Assembly: GCF_030817655.1 (NCBI RefSeq) | Contig: NZ_JAUSZM010000003.1 | Span: 8,804,001 to 8,868,000, forward strand | Length of the DNA stretch: 64,000 nt | Reading direction: 5' to 3' | Source of the DNA: Streptomyces sp. V4I2 | GTDB lineage: Bacteria; Actinomycetota; Actinomycetes; Streptomycetales; Streptomycetaceae | Part shown: positions 48,961 through 57,806 of the stretch, one piece after another | Layout of the letters: every line of letters starts with the position of its first letter | How positions within the stretch are numbered: position 1 is the stretch's first letter | Made by a program: the position numbers and the translations under genes | Notes under the pieces: generated by a model | The model's database searches: none | What the model was told of the DNA's origin: nothing | Seen by the model: only the letters and a program-made list of their open reading frames with translations

Positions 48961-49914
48961 TCACAGGAACGGTGTGAGGTGTCTCGGCTCGGGCTGTCGG
49001 GGCACCAGTGCCGGTTCGGCTGTCGCTGATTCCGGCTTCAGGGCGAGGACCGCGGCGACGGGGTGTTCTTCGTCGTCGTTCGCGTGCGGGTCCGCGGCGG
49101 GCGGAACCCGGGACAGCAGCACCACGCCCCACGCCGCGAGCCCCGCCCCCGCCAGCGCGAGGAGCACGCCCGCCGCGCCGCCTTGCAGCCGCTCGCCGAG
49201 CAGGGCGAGGCCGATCGCGGCGGCGGCCACCGGGTTCGCCAGGGTCACCACCGCGAGCGGGGCGCCGAGGCCGCCCCGGTAGGCCGTCTGGGACAGCAGC
49301 AGTCCGCCGGTCGCGAAGGCGGCGACGAGCAGCGCCACCCCGACGACCTGCACGCTGAGCAGTGATTCCGTGCGGTCGGTCACGGCCACCGTCACGGTCT
49401 GGGTGAGCGCCGAGGCGACACCGGAGGCGAAGCCGGACGCGGACGCGTGCCGCAGGCCCGGACGGGTGCCCGGGCGTGCCAGCACGCCGATCAGGGCCGC
49501 CGTCACGCCCGCCACCGCCACCGCCTGAGGTGCGCTCAGCACCTGCTCGGGCGCCGGTCCGGACGCCGTGACGAGGATCGCGGACAGGCCGAGGAGCGTC
49601 AGCGCGGTGCCCCGCCACTCCACCGGGCTGACCCGCCGCCCCGCGACCCGCGCCCCCATGGGCACCGCCGCGACCAGGGTGAGCGCGCCGAGCGGCTGGA
49701 CCACGGTCAGCGGCCCGTACTTCAGGGCGACGACGTGCAGCAGTGCGGCCGACGCGTTGAGCACGACCGACCCCCACCAGGCGCCCGAGCGCAGCAGCCG
49801 CAGCATGCCCGAGCCCGGGTTGCGCGCGGCCAGCCGCTCCTGGGCGACGGCCGCGGCCGCGTAGGCGACGGAGGAGAAGAGGGACAGGACGACGGCGAGC
49901 AGGGTGGCGTTCAT
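48961..49914 (-). CDS. EamA/DMT-family membrane transporter
   Basis: This is a 317-residue integral membrane protein with about ten short hydrophobic helices in two repeats, each including a family-typical segment (VVQPLGALTLVAAVPMGARV; LAVVTLANPVAAAAIGLALL with GERL). The cytoplasmic C-terminal tail is hydrophilic. DMT members export metabolites or drugs. The ATG overlaps the upstream PAP2 gene by 4 nt, so both are co-expressed and probably controlled by the divergent TetR protein. Confidence 0.87.
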   Translation of the reverse strand: MNATLLAVVLSLFSSVAYAAAAVAQERLAARNPGSGMLRLLRSGAWWGSVVLNASAALLHVVALKYGPLTVVQPLGALTLVAAVPMGARVAGRRVSPVEWRGTALTLLGLSAILVTASGPAPEQVLSAPQAVAVAGVTAALIGVLARPGTRPGLRHASASGFASGVASALTQTVTVAVTDRTESLLSVQVVGVALLVAAFATGGLLLSQTAYRGGLGAPLAVVTLANPVAAAAIGLALLGERLQGGAAGVLLALAGAGLAAWGVVLLSRVPPAADPHANDDEEHPVAAVLALKPESATAEPALVPRQPEPRHLTPFL

Positions 49915-50717
49915 CGGCCGGCCCCCACGAGAACCTGCTCCTCGGCGGGGGCGGGTACCAGGGCGGTGTCCTGAGCGCGTCCGGCGGTGGTCGCCGTCCG
50001 GTGCGGCAGGTGGATCACCGCGAGCGCGAGGCCGAGCAGGGCGCCCGCGGCGAGGGCGTCCAGCCAGTAGTGGTTGGCCGTCCCGACGATCACCAGCAGC
50101 GTCAGCAGGGGATGCAGCAGCCACAGCCAGCGCCAGGGCGAGCGGGTGGCGACGATGAGGCCGATCGCCAGCATCAGCGCCCAGCCGAAGTGCAGCGAGG
50201 GCATCGCCGCGAACTGGTTCGACAGGGTGTCGGTCTGCGGCGGGCCGTACACCGAGGGTCCGTAGACCCGGGCGGTGTCCACCAGGCCGGTGGCGGCCAG
50301 CATGCGCGGCGGGGCGAGCGGGAACACCAGGTGCAGCACCAGCGCGGCGGTGGTGAGCGCGGCCAGCAGACGCCGGGCCCACACGTAGTGCGCCGGGCGA
50401 CGCAGGTAGAGCCAGACCAGGAAGGCCAGGGTCGCCGGGAAGTGGACGGTCGCGTAGTAGGTGTTCGCCAGGTGCGCGAGCGTGTCGCCGTGCAGCAGCA
50501 GGGACTGTACCGGGCCTTCGCCGGGCAGCTGGAGGGTCCGTTCCAGGTCCCACACGCGGTGCGCGTTGTGGAAGGCCTCGCCGGTGTGGCCGGTCGCCAG
50601 TTGCCGGCCGAACTTGTAGACGAGGAAGAGCCCTACGACGAGCAGGAGCTCACGGACGAGCGGCGGCCGCGCTGTCGCGCTGGGCGCCGCTTGGGAAGGC
50701 TCGGTGCGGGCATCCAT
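49911..50717 (-). CDS. PAP2 / inositol-phosphotransferase-like membrane phosphatase
   Basis: This is a 268-residue membrane protein with about six helices and the PAP2 catalytic signature in its C-terminal half: AAMPSLHFGWALM, and HYWLDALAAG with the catalytic His/Asp. The KXXXXXXRP element is degenerate, as in the Aur1/Ipt1-like branch (DUF5933-type) common in Streptomyces. It may dephosphorylate or transfer lipid phosphates. It heads a two-gene operon with the EamA transporter and faces the TetR gene. Confidence 0.86.
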   Translation of the reverse strand: MDARTEPSQAAPSATARPPLVRELLLVVGLFLVYKFGRQLATGHTGEAFHNAHRVWDLERTLQLPGEGPVQSLLLHGDTLAHLANTYYATVHFPATLAFLVWLYLRRPAHYVWARRLLAALTTAALVLHLVFPLAPPRMLAATGLVDTARVYGPSVYGPPQTDTLSNQFAAMPSLHFGWALMLAIGLIVATRSPWRWLWLLHPLLTLLVIVGTANHYWLDALAAGALLGLALAVIHLPHRTATTAGRAQDTALVPAPAEEQVLVGAGR

Positions 50718-50806
50718 CCCCCGGCCCTTTCGCTGACGTGGTGCGTGTGCTGATGCCGGACGAGCTTGTGACTCGTGGAACGGCCGGAACTCATCGATAC
50801 GAGTGA

Positions 50807-50849
50807 GTACCGAAACGCTAGTGTACCGATACGTTGCCGTACCGGTACA
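50807..50849. promoter_or_regulatory. Three GTACCGAWACG repeats at exact 16-bp spacing
   Basis: GTACCGAAACG, GTACCGATACG and GTACCGGTACA start at 50807, 50823 and 50839. The last two also form an inverted repeat (AGTGTACCG ... CGGTACACT, 14 bases apart). They lie in the 210-bp divergent region between the PAP2 operon and the tetR gene. This is very probably the binding site of that TetR protein. Confidence 0.75.
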
Positions 50850-50927
50850 CTGGAGTTTCGTTTGACATACGACACACTGGAAGAGCGGGCCTCACCGCCC
50901 GCGGGATCCGAGTGAGGAGAAGGGCAG

Positions 50928-51542
50928 ATGACGTCGCAGGTCGCGAACGGACCGGAGACGGTCGTCGCCTCGCGCCGCTCCAAGATCACGCCGGAGCGTG
51001 AGCGGGAGTTCTTCGAGGCCGTGCTCGAACAGATCCGCGAATGCGGCTACGACTCCGTCACCATGGACGGCGTCGCCTCCAGCACGCGCTGCAGCAAGTC
51101 CACGCTGTACCGGCAGTGGAAGACCAAGCCCCAGTTCGTGGCGGCGGCCCTGCGGGGCAGCCGCCGGGCGTGCTTCGCCGGCATCGACGCCGGCTCGCTC
51201 GCCGAGGATCTGCGCGGGGCCGCAAGGGCGGCGGGCGCCGGGGCGACGCGCGACACCAAGCTGGTCCATGCGCTCGGCCATGCCGTCACGCAGGACGAGG
51301 AACTCGCGCTGGCGCTGCGTGAGGCGCTCGTCGAACCGGAGATCGCCGCGCTTCAGGAGATTCTGCGGCGCGGCGTCGAACGCGGCGAGGTCGCCGCCGA
51401 TCACCCGGCGCTGGAGTACATCCCGGCCCAGATGTTCGGTGTGCTGCGCATGCGGCCCGTCCTGGAGGGCAAGTACGCCGACCCGGACTACATGGTCCAC
51501 TTCGTGGAGGCCGCGGTGCTGCCCGCGCTGGGCCTGACCTAG
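50928..51542 (+). CDS. TetR-family transcriptional regulator
   Basis: This is a 204-residue regulator with the helix-turn-helix TMDGVASSTRCSKSTLYRQW (about residues 45-65) and a TetR_C effector domain (EPEIAALQEILRRGVERGEV). It is related to actinobacterial regulators of lipid or drug export genes. The strong GAGGAGA ribosome-binding site decides the start. Three regularly spaced repeats in the divergent promoter suggest that it represses itself and the PAP2/EamA operon. A perfect terminator follows immediately. Confidence 0.88.
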   Translation: MTSQVANGPETVVASRRSKITPEREREFFEAVLEQIRECGYDSVTMDGVASSTRCSKSTLYRQWKTKPQFVAAALRGSRRACFAGIDAGSLAEDLRGAARAAGAGATRDTKLVHALGHAVTQDEELALALREALVEPEIAALQEILRRGVERGEVAADHPALEYIPAQMFGVLRMRPVLEGKYADPDYMVHFVEAAVLPALGLT

Positions 51543-51546
51543 GACC

Positions 51547-51582
51547 CAGGTCGCCGTCCGCGGATGACCGGACGGCGACCTG
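51547..51582 (+). terminator. 14-bp perfect-stem terminator after tetR
   Basis: CAGGTCGCCGTCCG pairs completely with CGGACGGCGACCTG around an eight-base loop, four bases after the TetR stop. Confidence 0.9.
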
Positions 51583-51622
51583 CTCGCGCCGCACCGTGGG
51601 GACGGGGGCGGCGCGCACCCCC

Positions 51623-51669
51623 CGGCCGGGTGGGGTTCCTCTTGAGCGGAGAGGCGCCCCACCCGGCCG
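51623..51669. terminator. Second large hairpin in the convergent gap
   Basis: CGGCCGGGTGGGG pairs perfectly with CCCCACCCGGCCG. An inner CCTCT/AGAGG stem sits inside the loop, giving a two-level hairpin. It would stop transcription of the DUF2510 gene from the right and act as backstop for tetR. Confidence 0.85.
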
Positions 51670-51692
51670 CCAGGTTTTCCGGGACCCGGACG

Positions 51693-52703
51693 TCACACGT
51701 CCTGGCCGCTGCCGCCGTCCGTCGACACCTTGATGCCCTTGGTGATCTCGTCGAGCACGGCCTGCGTCTCCTCGACGTCGACACCGAAGCGGACGACGAC
51801 CATCTGCTGGGGATTCGCGGGAGCGGGGAAGGCCAGCGACTGGACATAGCCGTCGGAGCCCTTGCTGGTGACCGCCTTCCAGCGGACCAGGTAACCCTTC
51901 TGCCCGGCGACGGTCACGGCCTTGGAGGCCAGCACCTCGTGCGAGGTGATCTCGCCGTAGGTCGTGCCGCCGTAGGACTCCTCGGCGTTGGCCGAGATGT
52001 CCGCCTTGGCGATCTCCTCGGCCGTGGTGCCCTTGGTGCCGAGCGCGAGGGCGGGCGTCGAGTAGGCGCCGCCCTTCGTGCAGGACTTGGAGGTGTCGCC
52101 GGGGCAGTCGTAGGAGTCGTTCGACGTGAGGCTCGCGCCCGCCGCCATCTGCTGGCCGTACCAGTCGTCCGGTATGGGCAGGCTGATCCCGTCGATCGGG
52201 TCGGTCACCGAACCGCTCTCGATCTTCGGCGCCTCGGACTGGCCGGGAGACGGTGACTGGCCTCCGGAGCCCCCGTTGCCCCCGTCGCCGCCACCCGGGC
52301 CGCCCTGGCCGCCCGTGGAGCCGTCCTGGCCGCCGGGGCCGCCGCTCTGCCCGCCCGGCCCCTGCGAGTTGGCGGTGTTGCCGCTGCCGCCCTCGTCGCC
52401 GGAGAGCGCCGACACGCCCACGCCTATACAGGCGAGGACCACCACGGCCGCCGCCACGGCTATGCCCGTGCGCAGTCCGCGCCGCGAGCCGCCCGGCGGC
52501 TGGACGGGGTACCCGGGATACCCCGGATGCACCGGGTACGGGCCGGCGCCCGCCGGTGCCTCGGGGGGACCCCACGCGGCGGCCGATCCCGCGGGGCGGG
52601 TCTGGTCCGTCCATGCCTTGCCGTCCCACCAGCGCTCGGTGGCGGGACCGTCACTTGTCTGTCCGGGGTCGGGATACCACCCGGGGGGAGTCGCCTGCGT
52701 CAT
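51693..52703 (-). CDS. DUF2510 single-pass membrane protein with low-complexity linker
   Basis: The 336-residue protein has a DUF2510 motif (PGWYPDPGQTSDGPATERWW), a Pro/Gly/Tyr-rich segment, and one transmembrane helix near residues 77-97. A ~55-residue Gly/Gln/Ser/Asp low-complexity linker and an extracellular domain of ~180 residues follow. The latter has a Cys pair (YDCPGDTSKSCTKGG) that could form a disulfide. The external domain resembles LpqN/DUF1795-like mycobacterial folds in length only, and no function is assigned. It is monocistronic, with strong hairpins after its stop. Confidence 0.8.
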   Translation of the reverse strand: MTQATPPGWYPDPGQTSDGPATERWWDGKAWTDQTRPAGSAAAWGPPEAPAGAGPYPVHPGYPGYPVQPPGGSRRGLRTGIAVAAAVVVLACIGVGVSALSGDEGGSGNTANSQGPGGQSGGPGGQDGSTGGQGGPGGGDGGNGGSGGQSPSPGQSEAPKIESGSVTDPIDGISLPIPDDWYGQQMAAGASLTSNDSYDCPGDTSKSCTKGGAYSTPALALGTKGTTAEEIAKADISANAEESYGGTTYGEITSHEVLASKAVTVAGQKGYLVRWKAVTSKGSDGYVQSLAFPAPANPQQMVVVRFGVDVEETQAVLDEITKGIKVSTDGGSGQDV

Positions 52704-53136
52704 GTCCCCACCGTATGAGGCCTCGGTGAAAGAGGCATGAGAGGGGAGGGTCGCAAATTCCCCTCATTCCTGGACGAGTCGTACGGGATGCCCTCGCGTG
52801 GGCGGCACGAGCCGCAATCCGCCCCGGCCCGGGGTGACCGAACCGAGCAGGCTCGCGCGCCGGGCGCCGGTGCTCGGCGGGCAGCGCCCCCGGGCCGTGT
52901 CGGGGAAGTCGGCGACCACGGGCAGCCCGGTCGCCGCCCGTGCCGACGATCCCTCCCGAGCGTTTCTGACTGATGGTCAAGTTTCATGACGGCCGGTCGT
53001 GGGCAGGGCGCGTCGCCCTCGCGCACCCGACGTCACCCGTCACGGCAACTGGTGCCCCGACCCGCCTCCGCTTCGGCATCCGGACGGCTACGCTCGAGGT
53101 CTGTACGTCGTTCGGGCGACTTGGGGAGGTAGCGCG
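52704..53136. other. Divergent intergenic region
   Basis: It holds the promoters of the DUF2510 gene and the LAL-like gene. No conserved element could be picked out. GGGGAGGT just before 53137 is a good ribosome-binding site. Confidence 0.4.
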
Positions 53137-55821
53137 ATGACGGAGGTACGGCCCCTGGCGGCCGCCCCGGCCTCGCTGTGGGAGCGCGACGAGGAAGTCG
53201 CCGCCGTCGTACGGGCCATCGACACCCTGGGCGCGGACAGCGCCTCCTCGGGCAGCCTGCTGATGATCCGCGGCGAGGCCGGCTTCGGCAAGACCGCCCT
53301 GCTCGCCGAGACCCGCCGCCTCGCCGAGGAACGCGGCTGCACGGTGTGGTCGGCGCGCGGCGGCGAGACCCTCAGGTCCGTCCCCTTCAACGTCGTACGG
53401 CAACTGCTGCAACCCGCCCTGATGTCGCTGATGCCGGAGGAGGCCCGCGAGTACCTCGGCGACTGGTACGACATAGCGGGCCCCGCCCTCGGCCTCACCG
53501 ACCCCGGTGAGCGCCAGGCCGACCCGCAGGGCGTCACCGACGGCCTGGTCACCGTGGTGCGCCGGCTGTCCCGGCGCGACTGGCCGCTGGTTCTGCTGAT
53601 CGACGACGCCCACTGGGCCGACCAGGAGACCCTGTGCTGGCTCGCCGCGTTCGCCGAACGCCTGGACGACCTGTCCGTCCTGGTCGTGGTGGCCCGCCGC
53701 CCCCGCGAGATGACCGGCGAGAGCGCCCGGCTCCTCGACGCGGTCGCCGCCACCGCGGCCCGCCCCGCCACCACTCTGAACGCCCTCACCCCGGACGCCA
53801 CCGCCGGACTCACCCGCGCCACCCTGGGCGAGCACGCCGACGCCGCGTTCTGCCGCGAGGTCTGGGCCGTCACCGCGGGCAACCCCTACGAGGCCGTCGA
53901 ACTCCTTGCCAAGGTCCAGGACAGCGAACTGGAGCCGACCGAGAGCGCGGCCGGCGAACTGCGCGCCCTGAACCGCTCGGCGCGCGGCGGCGGCCTCGTC
54001 GCCCGCCTGGAGGAACTCGGCATCGACGCCACCCGGTTCGCCTGGGCGGCCGCGATCCTCGGCACCGGCATCTCCGTCGACCTGGTGGCCAAGCTCGCCA
54101 CCCTCGGCCGCGACGACGCCGTGCGCTGCGCCGAACTGCTGCGCAGCGCCCGCATCCTCACCGTACTCGACCCGGCGAACGGCCAAGCCGACGAAGGCGA
54201 CCTGGAGTTCGTCCACCCGCTCATCGCCACCGCCGTGTACGACTCCATCCCGCCCGCCCTGCGCACCGCCATGCACGGCATCGCCGCCCAGATGGTCACC
54301 GACCTGGGCCGGGGCGCCGCGGCCGCCTCCCGCCATCTTCTCCAGGTCCACCCGGACGACGACGAGGAACTCGTCCAGAAACTGCGCGAGGCCGCCCGGG
54401 AGTACCTCGTCGTCGGCGCCCCCGACGCGGCCCGCCGCTGCCTCGAGCGCGCCCTGCTGGAACCGCCCACGCCCGACGTCCACGCGCGCCTGCTCTACGA
54501 ACTCGGCTGCGCCAGTCTGCTGACCATGCCCGACAGGACCATCGGCCACATGCGGGCCGCGCTCGGCATGCCGGGCCTCGACGCCGACGACCGAGTGGAC
54601 GCCGTCGTCCGCCTCTCCCAGGCGCTGGTCCACAACGACCAGCTGGAGGAGGCCGTCCGCACGGTGCAGGCGGAGGCGGCCCGGCTCGAACCCGGGCCCG
54701 CCCGGTTGCGGTTGGAGGCCGTGCACATCATGTGGGACGGCATCCACGCCGGTGAGGCCGCCACACCCGGCCGGTCCGAGCGCCTGGCCGAACTCGCCCG
54801 GACCTGCACCGGACGGGACAACTCCGAACGCGCGCTGCTCATCCTGCGCGGTTTCGACGCCCTGATGCAGGGCGAGGGCGCCCAGGAGGTCATCGAGCTG
54901 TGCGACCGCGCCCTCGTCAACGGCCGCCTGGCTCCCGGGCTCGGCTGGACCGGCACCGAGTGGGGCATCGAACTGCTGCTGATGCTGGCCAACGCGTACG
55001 CGTACACCGACTGCCTCGACCGCGCCGAAAGCCTGTACAACGAGGCCGTGCGCAGCTATGTGAGCGCCGGTTGGAGCGGCGGACACCTCGCCCTGGCGCA
55101 CGCCTACGTCGGCGTCGGGCACCGCAGGCGCGGCCGCCTCGCGGACGCGGAGCAGTCCCTGCGCGAGGCGCTGGCCATCGCCGAACGCGTCGGCCGCGGA
55201 CTGCCCCTGTACTGGACCGCGACCTGCAATCTCGTCGACACGCTGCTCGCCCGCGGCCACATCGACGAGGCCTGGGACGTCGCTGAACGATACGGCTTCG
55301 CCCCGCCCTATCCGTCCACGATAGTGCTGCCGGACCCACGAGCCGTGCGCGGCCGGCTCCTGCTCGCCGTCGGCCGCACCAAGGACGGCATCAACGAACT
55401 GGAGGCCGCCGAGAAGGCGGCCGCTGCCCGCGGCCACCACAACCCGGTGCTCGTCCCCTGGGCCTTCGACCTCGCCCGCGCCCTCGCCACCGAGGACCCG
55501 GGCCGCGCCAGCCGGCTCGCCACCGACGTCCGCCGGCACGCCGAACGCCTCGGCACCGACACGGCCATCGGCGAAGCCCTGCGCTGCGCCGCCGCCCTGG
55601 AGACCGGCCAGCGCGCGGTCCGGCTGGCCGCCCAGGCGGTCGCCTACCTGGAGGCCTCGCCCTGCCAGTACGAACACGCGGCGGCCCGCGTCGAGTACGG
55701 CATCCTCTCCCGCTCGGTCGCCGAGCTCAACCGGGGCCTGGCGCTGGCGGAGTCCTGCGGCGCGGACGGGCTGGTGGCGCAGGCGAGAGCAATGCTGGAG
55801 ACCGAGCGCGGGCTGCGGTAG
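53137..55821 (+). CDS. LAL-like AAA ATPase/TPR protein without a LuxR domain
   Basis: The 894-residue STAND-type protein has Walker A GEAGFGKTALLAE (about residue 48), Walker B PLVLLIDDAHWAD (~residue 155), and a long helical TPR-like region from ~430 to the end (repeats such as LEEAVRTVQAEAARL and LADAEQSLREALAIAERVG). The order is that of large ATP-binding LuxR regulators, but the protein stops after the TPR part. No GerE/LuxR helix-turn-helix is seen before the natural TAG or in the bases after it. It may therefore act as an ATPase partner or anti-regulator rather than binding DNA. The frame is intact and codon use is typical. Confidence 0.85.
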   Translation: MTEVRPLAAAPASLWERDEEVAAVVRAIDTLGADSASSGSLLMIRGEAGFGKTALLAETRRLAEERGCTVWSARGGETLRSVPFNVVRQLLQPALMSLMPEEAREYLGDWYDIAGPALGLTDPGERQADPQGVTDGLVTVVRRLSRRDWPLVLLIDDAHWADQETLCWLAAFAERLDDLSVLVVVARRPREMTGESARLLDAVAATAARPATTLNALTPDATAGLTRATLGEHADAAFCREVWAVTAGNPYEAVELLAKVQDSELEPTESAAGELRALNRSARGGGLVARLEELGIDATRFAWAAAILGTGISVDLVAKLATLGRDDAVRCAELLRSARILTVLDPANGQADEGDLEFVHPLIATAVYDSIPPALRTAMHGIAAQMVTDLGRGAAAASRHLLQVHPDDDEELVQKLREAAREYLVVGAPDAARRCLERALLEPPTPDVHARLLYELGCASLLTMPDRTIGHMRAALGMPGLDADDRVDAVVRLSQALVHNDQLEEAVRTVQAEAARLEPGPARLRLEAVHIMWDGIHAGEAATPGRSERLAELARTCTGRDNSERALLILRGFDALMQGEGAQEVIELCDRALVNGRLAPGLGWTGTEWGIELLLMLANAYAYTDCLDRAESLYNEAVRSYVSAGWSGGHLALAHAYVGVGHRRRGRLADAEQSLREALAIAERVGRGLPLYWTATCNLVDTLLARGHIDEAWDVAERYGFAPPYPSTIVLPDPRAVRGRLLLAVGRTKDGINELEAAEKAAAARGHHNPVLVPWAFDLARALATEDPGRASRLATDVRRHAERLGTDTAIGEALRCAAALETGQRAVRLAAQAVAYLEASPCQYEHAAARVEYGILSRSVAELNRGLALAESCGADGLVAQARAMLETERGLR

Positions 55822-55822
55822 T

Positions 55823-56614
55823 TCAGCCGTCCAGCAGCTGGTCGGTGACCGCCGACAGACGTGTGCGTACGTCCCGGTTGTACGCCGCCTCGTGCGCCCG
55901 CGCCGGCCGCGTGCCGTCGAAGTAACGGCCGCTGCCCAGCTCCCCGGTGGCCAGCGCGAGCACCCCCGAGGCGCCGTCGGCGACCGAGCTCCAGGGGCTG
56001 ACGTCGGCCTCGCGGACCATCGCCGTGTCCATGTAGGTCGCCGGGTGCAGCACGTTCACCGCGACTCCGGTGCCGTCCAGTTCCTCGGCCAGGGCGAAGG
56101 TGTGTGCGGCCAGCGCGAACTTGCTGCGGCAGTACGCCGAGACGCCGCTGTAGCCGCGGGTGAGTTCCGGATCGTCGGCGTCGAGCGGCTCCTGGCCGGC
56201 CGAGCCGACGTTGACGATCCGCGCGGGCGGGTTCGCGCGCAGCACCGGCAGCAGGGCGCGGGTCAGCGCGACCGGCGCCAAGTAGTTGACCGCCAGCCGC
56301 AGTTCATGCCCGTCGGCGCTCACCTCGCGCCCCGAGCCGGGCGAACCGCTGCCCACGCCCGCGTTGTTGACCAGGACGTCGAGCTCGGGGTGCGCCTCGG
56401 CGACCTTCGCGCCCAGCTCGCGCACCTGCGCCAGCGAGGCCAGATCGGCGACGAACCCCTCGGCCGTGCCCTCGCCGCGCAGCTCCTGGACGAGTTGCTC
56501 CGTGCGGGCGGTGTCGCGGCCGTGGGCGAGGACGAGGTGGCCGGAGCGGACCAGTTCGAAGGCGACGTACCGGCCGAGACCGGAGGTGGCACCGGTGATC
56601 AGAATGGTGGACAT
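55823..56614 (-). CDS. Short-chain dehydrogenase/reductase
   Basis: This is a 263-residue SDR of the retinol-dehydrogenase/WW-oxidoreductase-like branch. It carries the TGATSGLGRYVA cofactor motif, NNAGVGSGSP, catalytic Ser in VNVGSAG, and YCRSK (Tyr-x3-Lys). Arg in HGRDTAR after the second strand suggests NADP preference. The substrate is unknown. It converges on the LAL-like gene with a one-base gap between the two stops, leaving no room for a separate terminator. Confidence 0.87.
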   Translation of the reverse strand: MSTILITGATSGLGRYVAFELVRSGHLVLAHGRDTARTEQLVQELRGEGTAEGFVADLASLAQVRELGAKVAEAHPELDVLVNNAGVGSGSPGSGREVSADGHELRLAVNYLAPVALTRALLPVLRANPPARIVNVGSAGQEPLDADDPELTRGYSGVSAYCRSKFALAAHTFALAEELDGTGVAVNVLHPATYMDTAMVREADVSPWSSVADGASGVLALATGELGSGRYFDGTRPARAHEAAYNRDVRTRLSAVTDQLLDG

Positions 56615-56678
56615 GCCCCCACCGTAGGCACGTGGCGCCGCTCTCGGCGTGGTGCTCCTGACGCTACTACCGCCAGGG

Positions 56679-57806
56679 TCACCCTGCGGGGCCGTCCTCC
56701 TCCGCGAGCACCCGCTGGGCGGTCGCGAACGCCGAGTTCGCCGCCGGGACCCCGCAGTACACGGCCGTCTGCAGCAGCACCGCGCCGATCTCCTCGGGCG
56801 TGAGCCCGTTGCGCCGGGCCGCCCGCACATGCATGGCCAGCTCGTCGTAGTGACCGTGCGCGACCAGGGCCGTCAGCGTGATCATGCTGCGCTCGCGGCG
56901 GCTGAGTGTCGGGTCGGTCCAGATCTCGCCCCACGCGTAGCGCGAGATGAAGTCCTGGAAGCGGGCGGTGAAGGGTGTCTGCCGGGCCTGCGCCCGGTCC
57001 ACGTGCGCGTCGCCGAGGACCTCGCGCCGCACCTCCATGCCCCGCTTGGCGCCGCCGTCGAAGTGCGCCCGCAGGGCGGTCAGGACGGCCTCGGGGCACT
57101 GTGCGGGGGCCAGGTGCGAGGCGCCCGGGATCTCCACCAGAGCGGCGCCCGGCACCGCGTCCGCGATCTCCCGCAGATGCGCCGGCGGGGTCGCGGGGTC
57201 CTCGCGGCCGGCGATCAGGAGGGTGGGCGCGGAGATCTCCGCGAGCCGCTCCCGCAGATCGAACGCGGCCAGCGCGTCACAGCAGGCGGCGTACGCCTCG
57301 GGGTCGGCGTCGCGGTGGTCCTGGACCAGCTCCGGCACGGTGAACCCGGACGTGAACCAGCGCGCGTCGGCACTCTCCGCCAGCCCGTCCAAGCCTTCGC
57401 CGCGGACGCGCGCGGCCCGCTCCTCCCACGGCTTGGAGCCGTTGAAGTGGGCGGAGGAACAGATCGCCGCGAGCGAGGACACCCGCTCCGGATGGTGCAC
57501 GGCGAGATGCAGCCCCACCGCACCGCCCAGCGACACCCCGGCGTAGGCAAACCGCTCGATGCCCAGGGAGTCGGCGAGCGCGAGCACCAGATCGGCCAGA
57601 TCACCGACGGTCGCCCCGGGCCCGATCAGGCCGGCCGCCGAACCGCCGTGCCCCGGCAGGTCCCAGCGGATCACCCGGTGGGTGGCGGACAGCTCGGGCG
57701 CGACCCGGTCCCACAGGGCGTACGAGGTGCCCAGCGAGGGGCCCAGCAGCAGCGGGGGAGCCGATGTGGGCCCCTCGGCACGGTGGTTGAGGACTGTGTC
57801 GGTCAA
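56679..57806 (-). CDS. pcaL: PcaL: fused 3-oxoadipate enol-lactonase / 4-carboxymuconolactone decarboxylase
   Basis: This is a 375-residue fusion. Residues 1-~250 are an alpha/beta hydrolase (nucleophile Ser in YAGVSLGGAVG, His in GASHLAP), the enol-lactonase PcaD. Residues ~260-375 are the decarboxylase PcaC (DPTLSRRERSMITLTALVAH; DELAMHVRAARRNGLT). The fusion is the actinobacterial arrangement and carries out the two steps from carboxymuconolactone to 3-oxoadipate. It is the last gene of the pca operon. The ATG overlaps the pcaB stop by 4 nt. Confidence 0.93.
   Translation of the reverse strand: MTDTVLNHRAEGPTSAPPLLLGPSLGTSYALWDRVAPELSATHRVIRWDLPGHGGSAAGLIGPGATVGDLADLVLALADSLGIERFAYAGVSLGGAVGLHLAVHHPERVSSLAAICSSAHFNGSKPWEERAARVRGEGLDGLAESADARWFTSGFTVPELVQDHRDADPEAYAACCDALAAFDLRERLAEISAPTLLIAGREDPATPPAHLREIADAVPGAALVEIPGASHLAPAQCPEAVLTALRAHFDGGAKRGMEVRREVLGDAHVDRAQARQTPFTARFQDFISRYAWGEIWTDPTLSRRERSMITLTALVAHGHYDELAMHVRAARRNGLTPEEIGAVLLQTAVYCGVPAANSAFATAQRVLAEEDGPAG

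Noticed and set aside
52984..55677. 897-codon reverse frame opposite the LAL-like gene
   Set aside because: Antisense shadow of a strongly biased gene; Gly/Val/Asp-rich with no domain structure. The plus-strand frame has Walker motifs.
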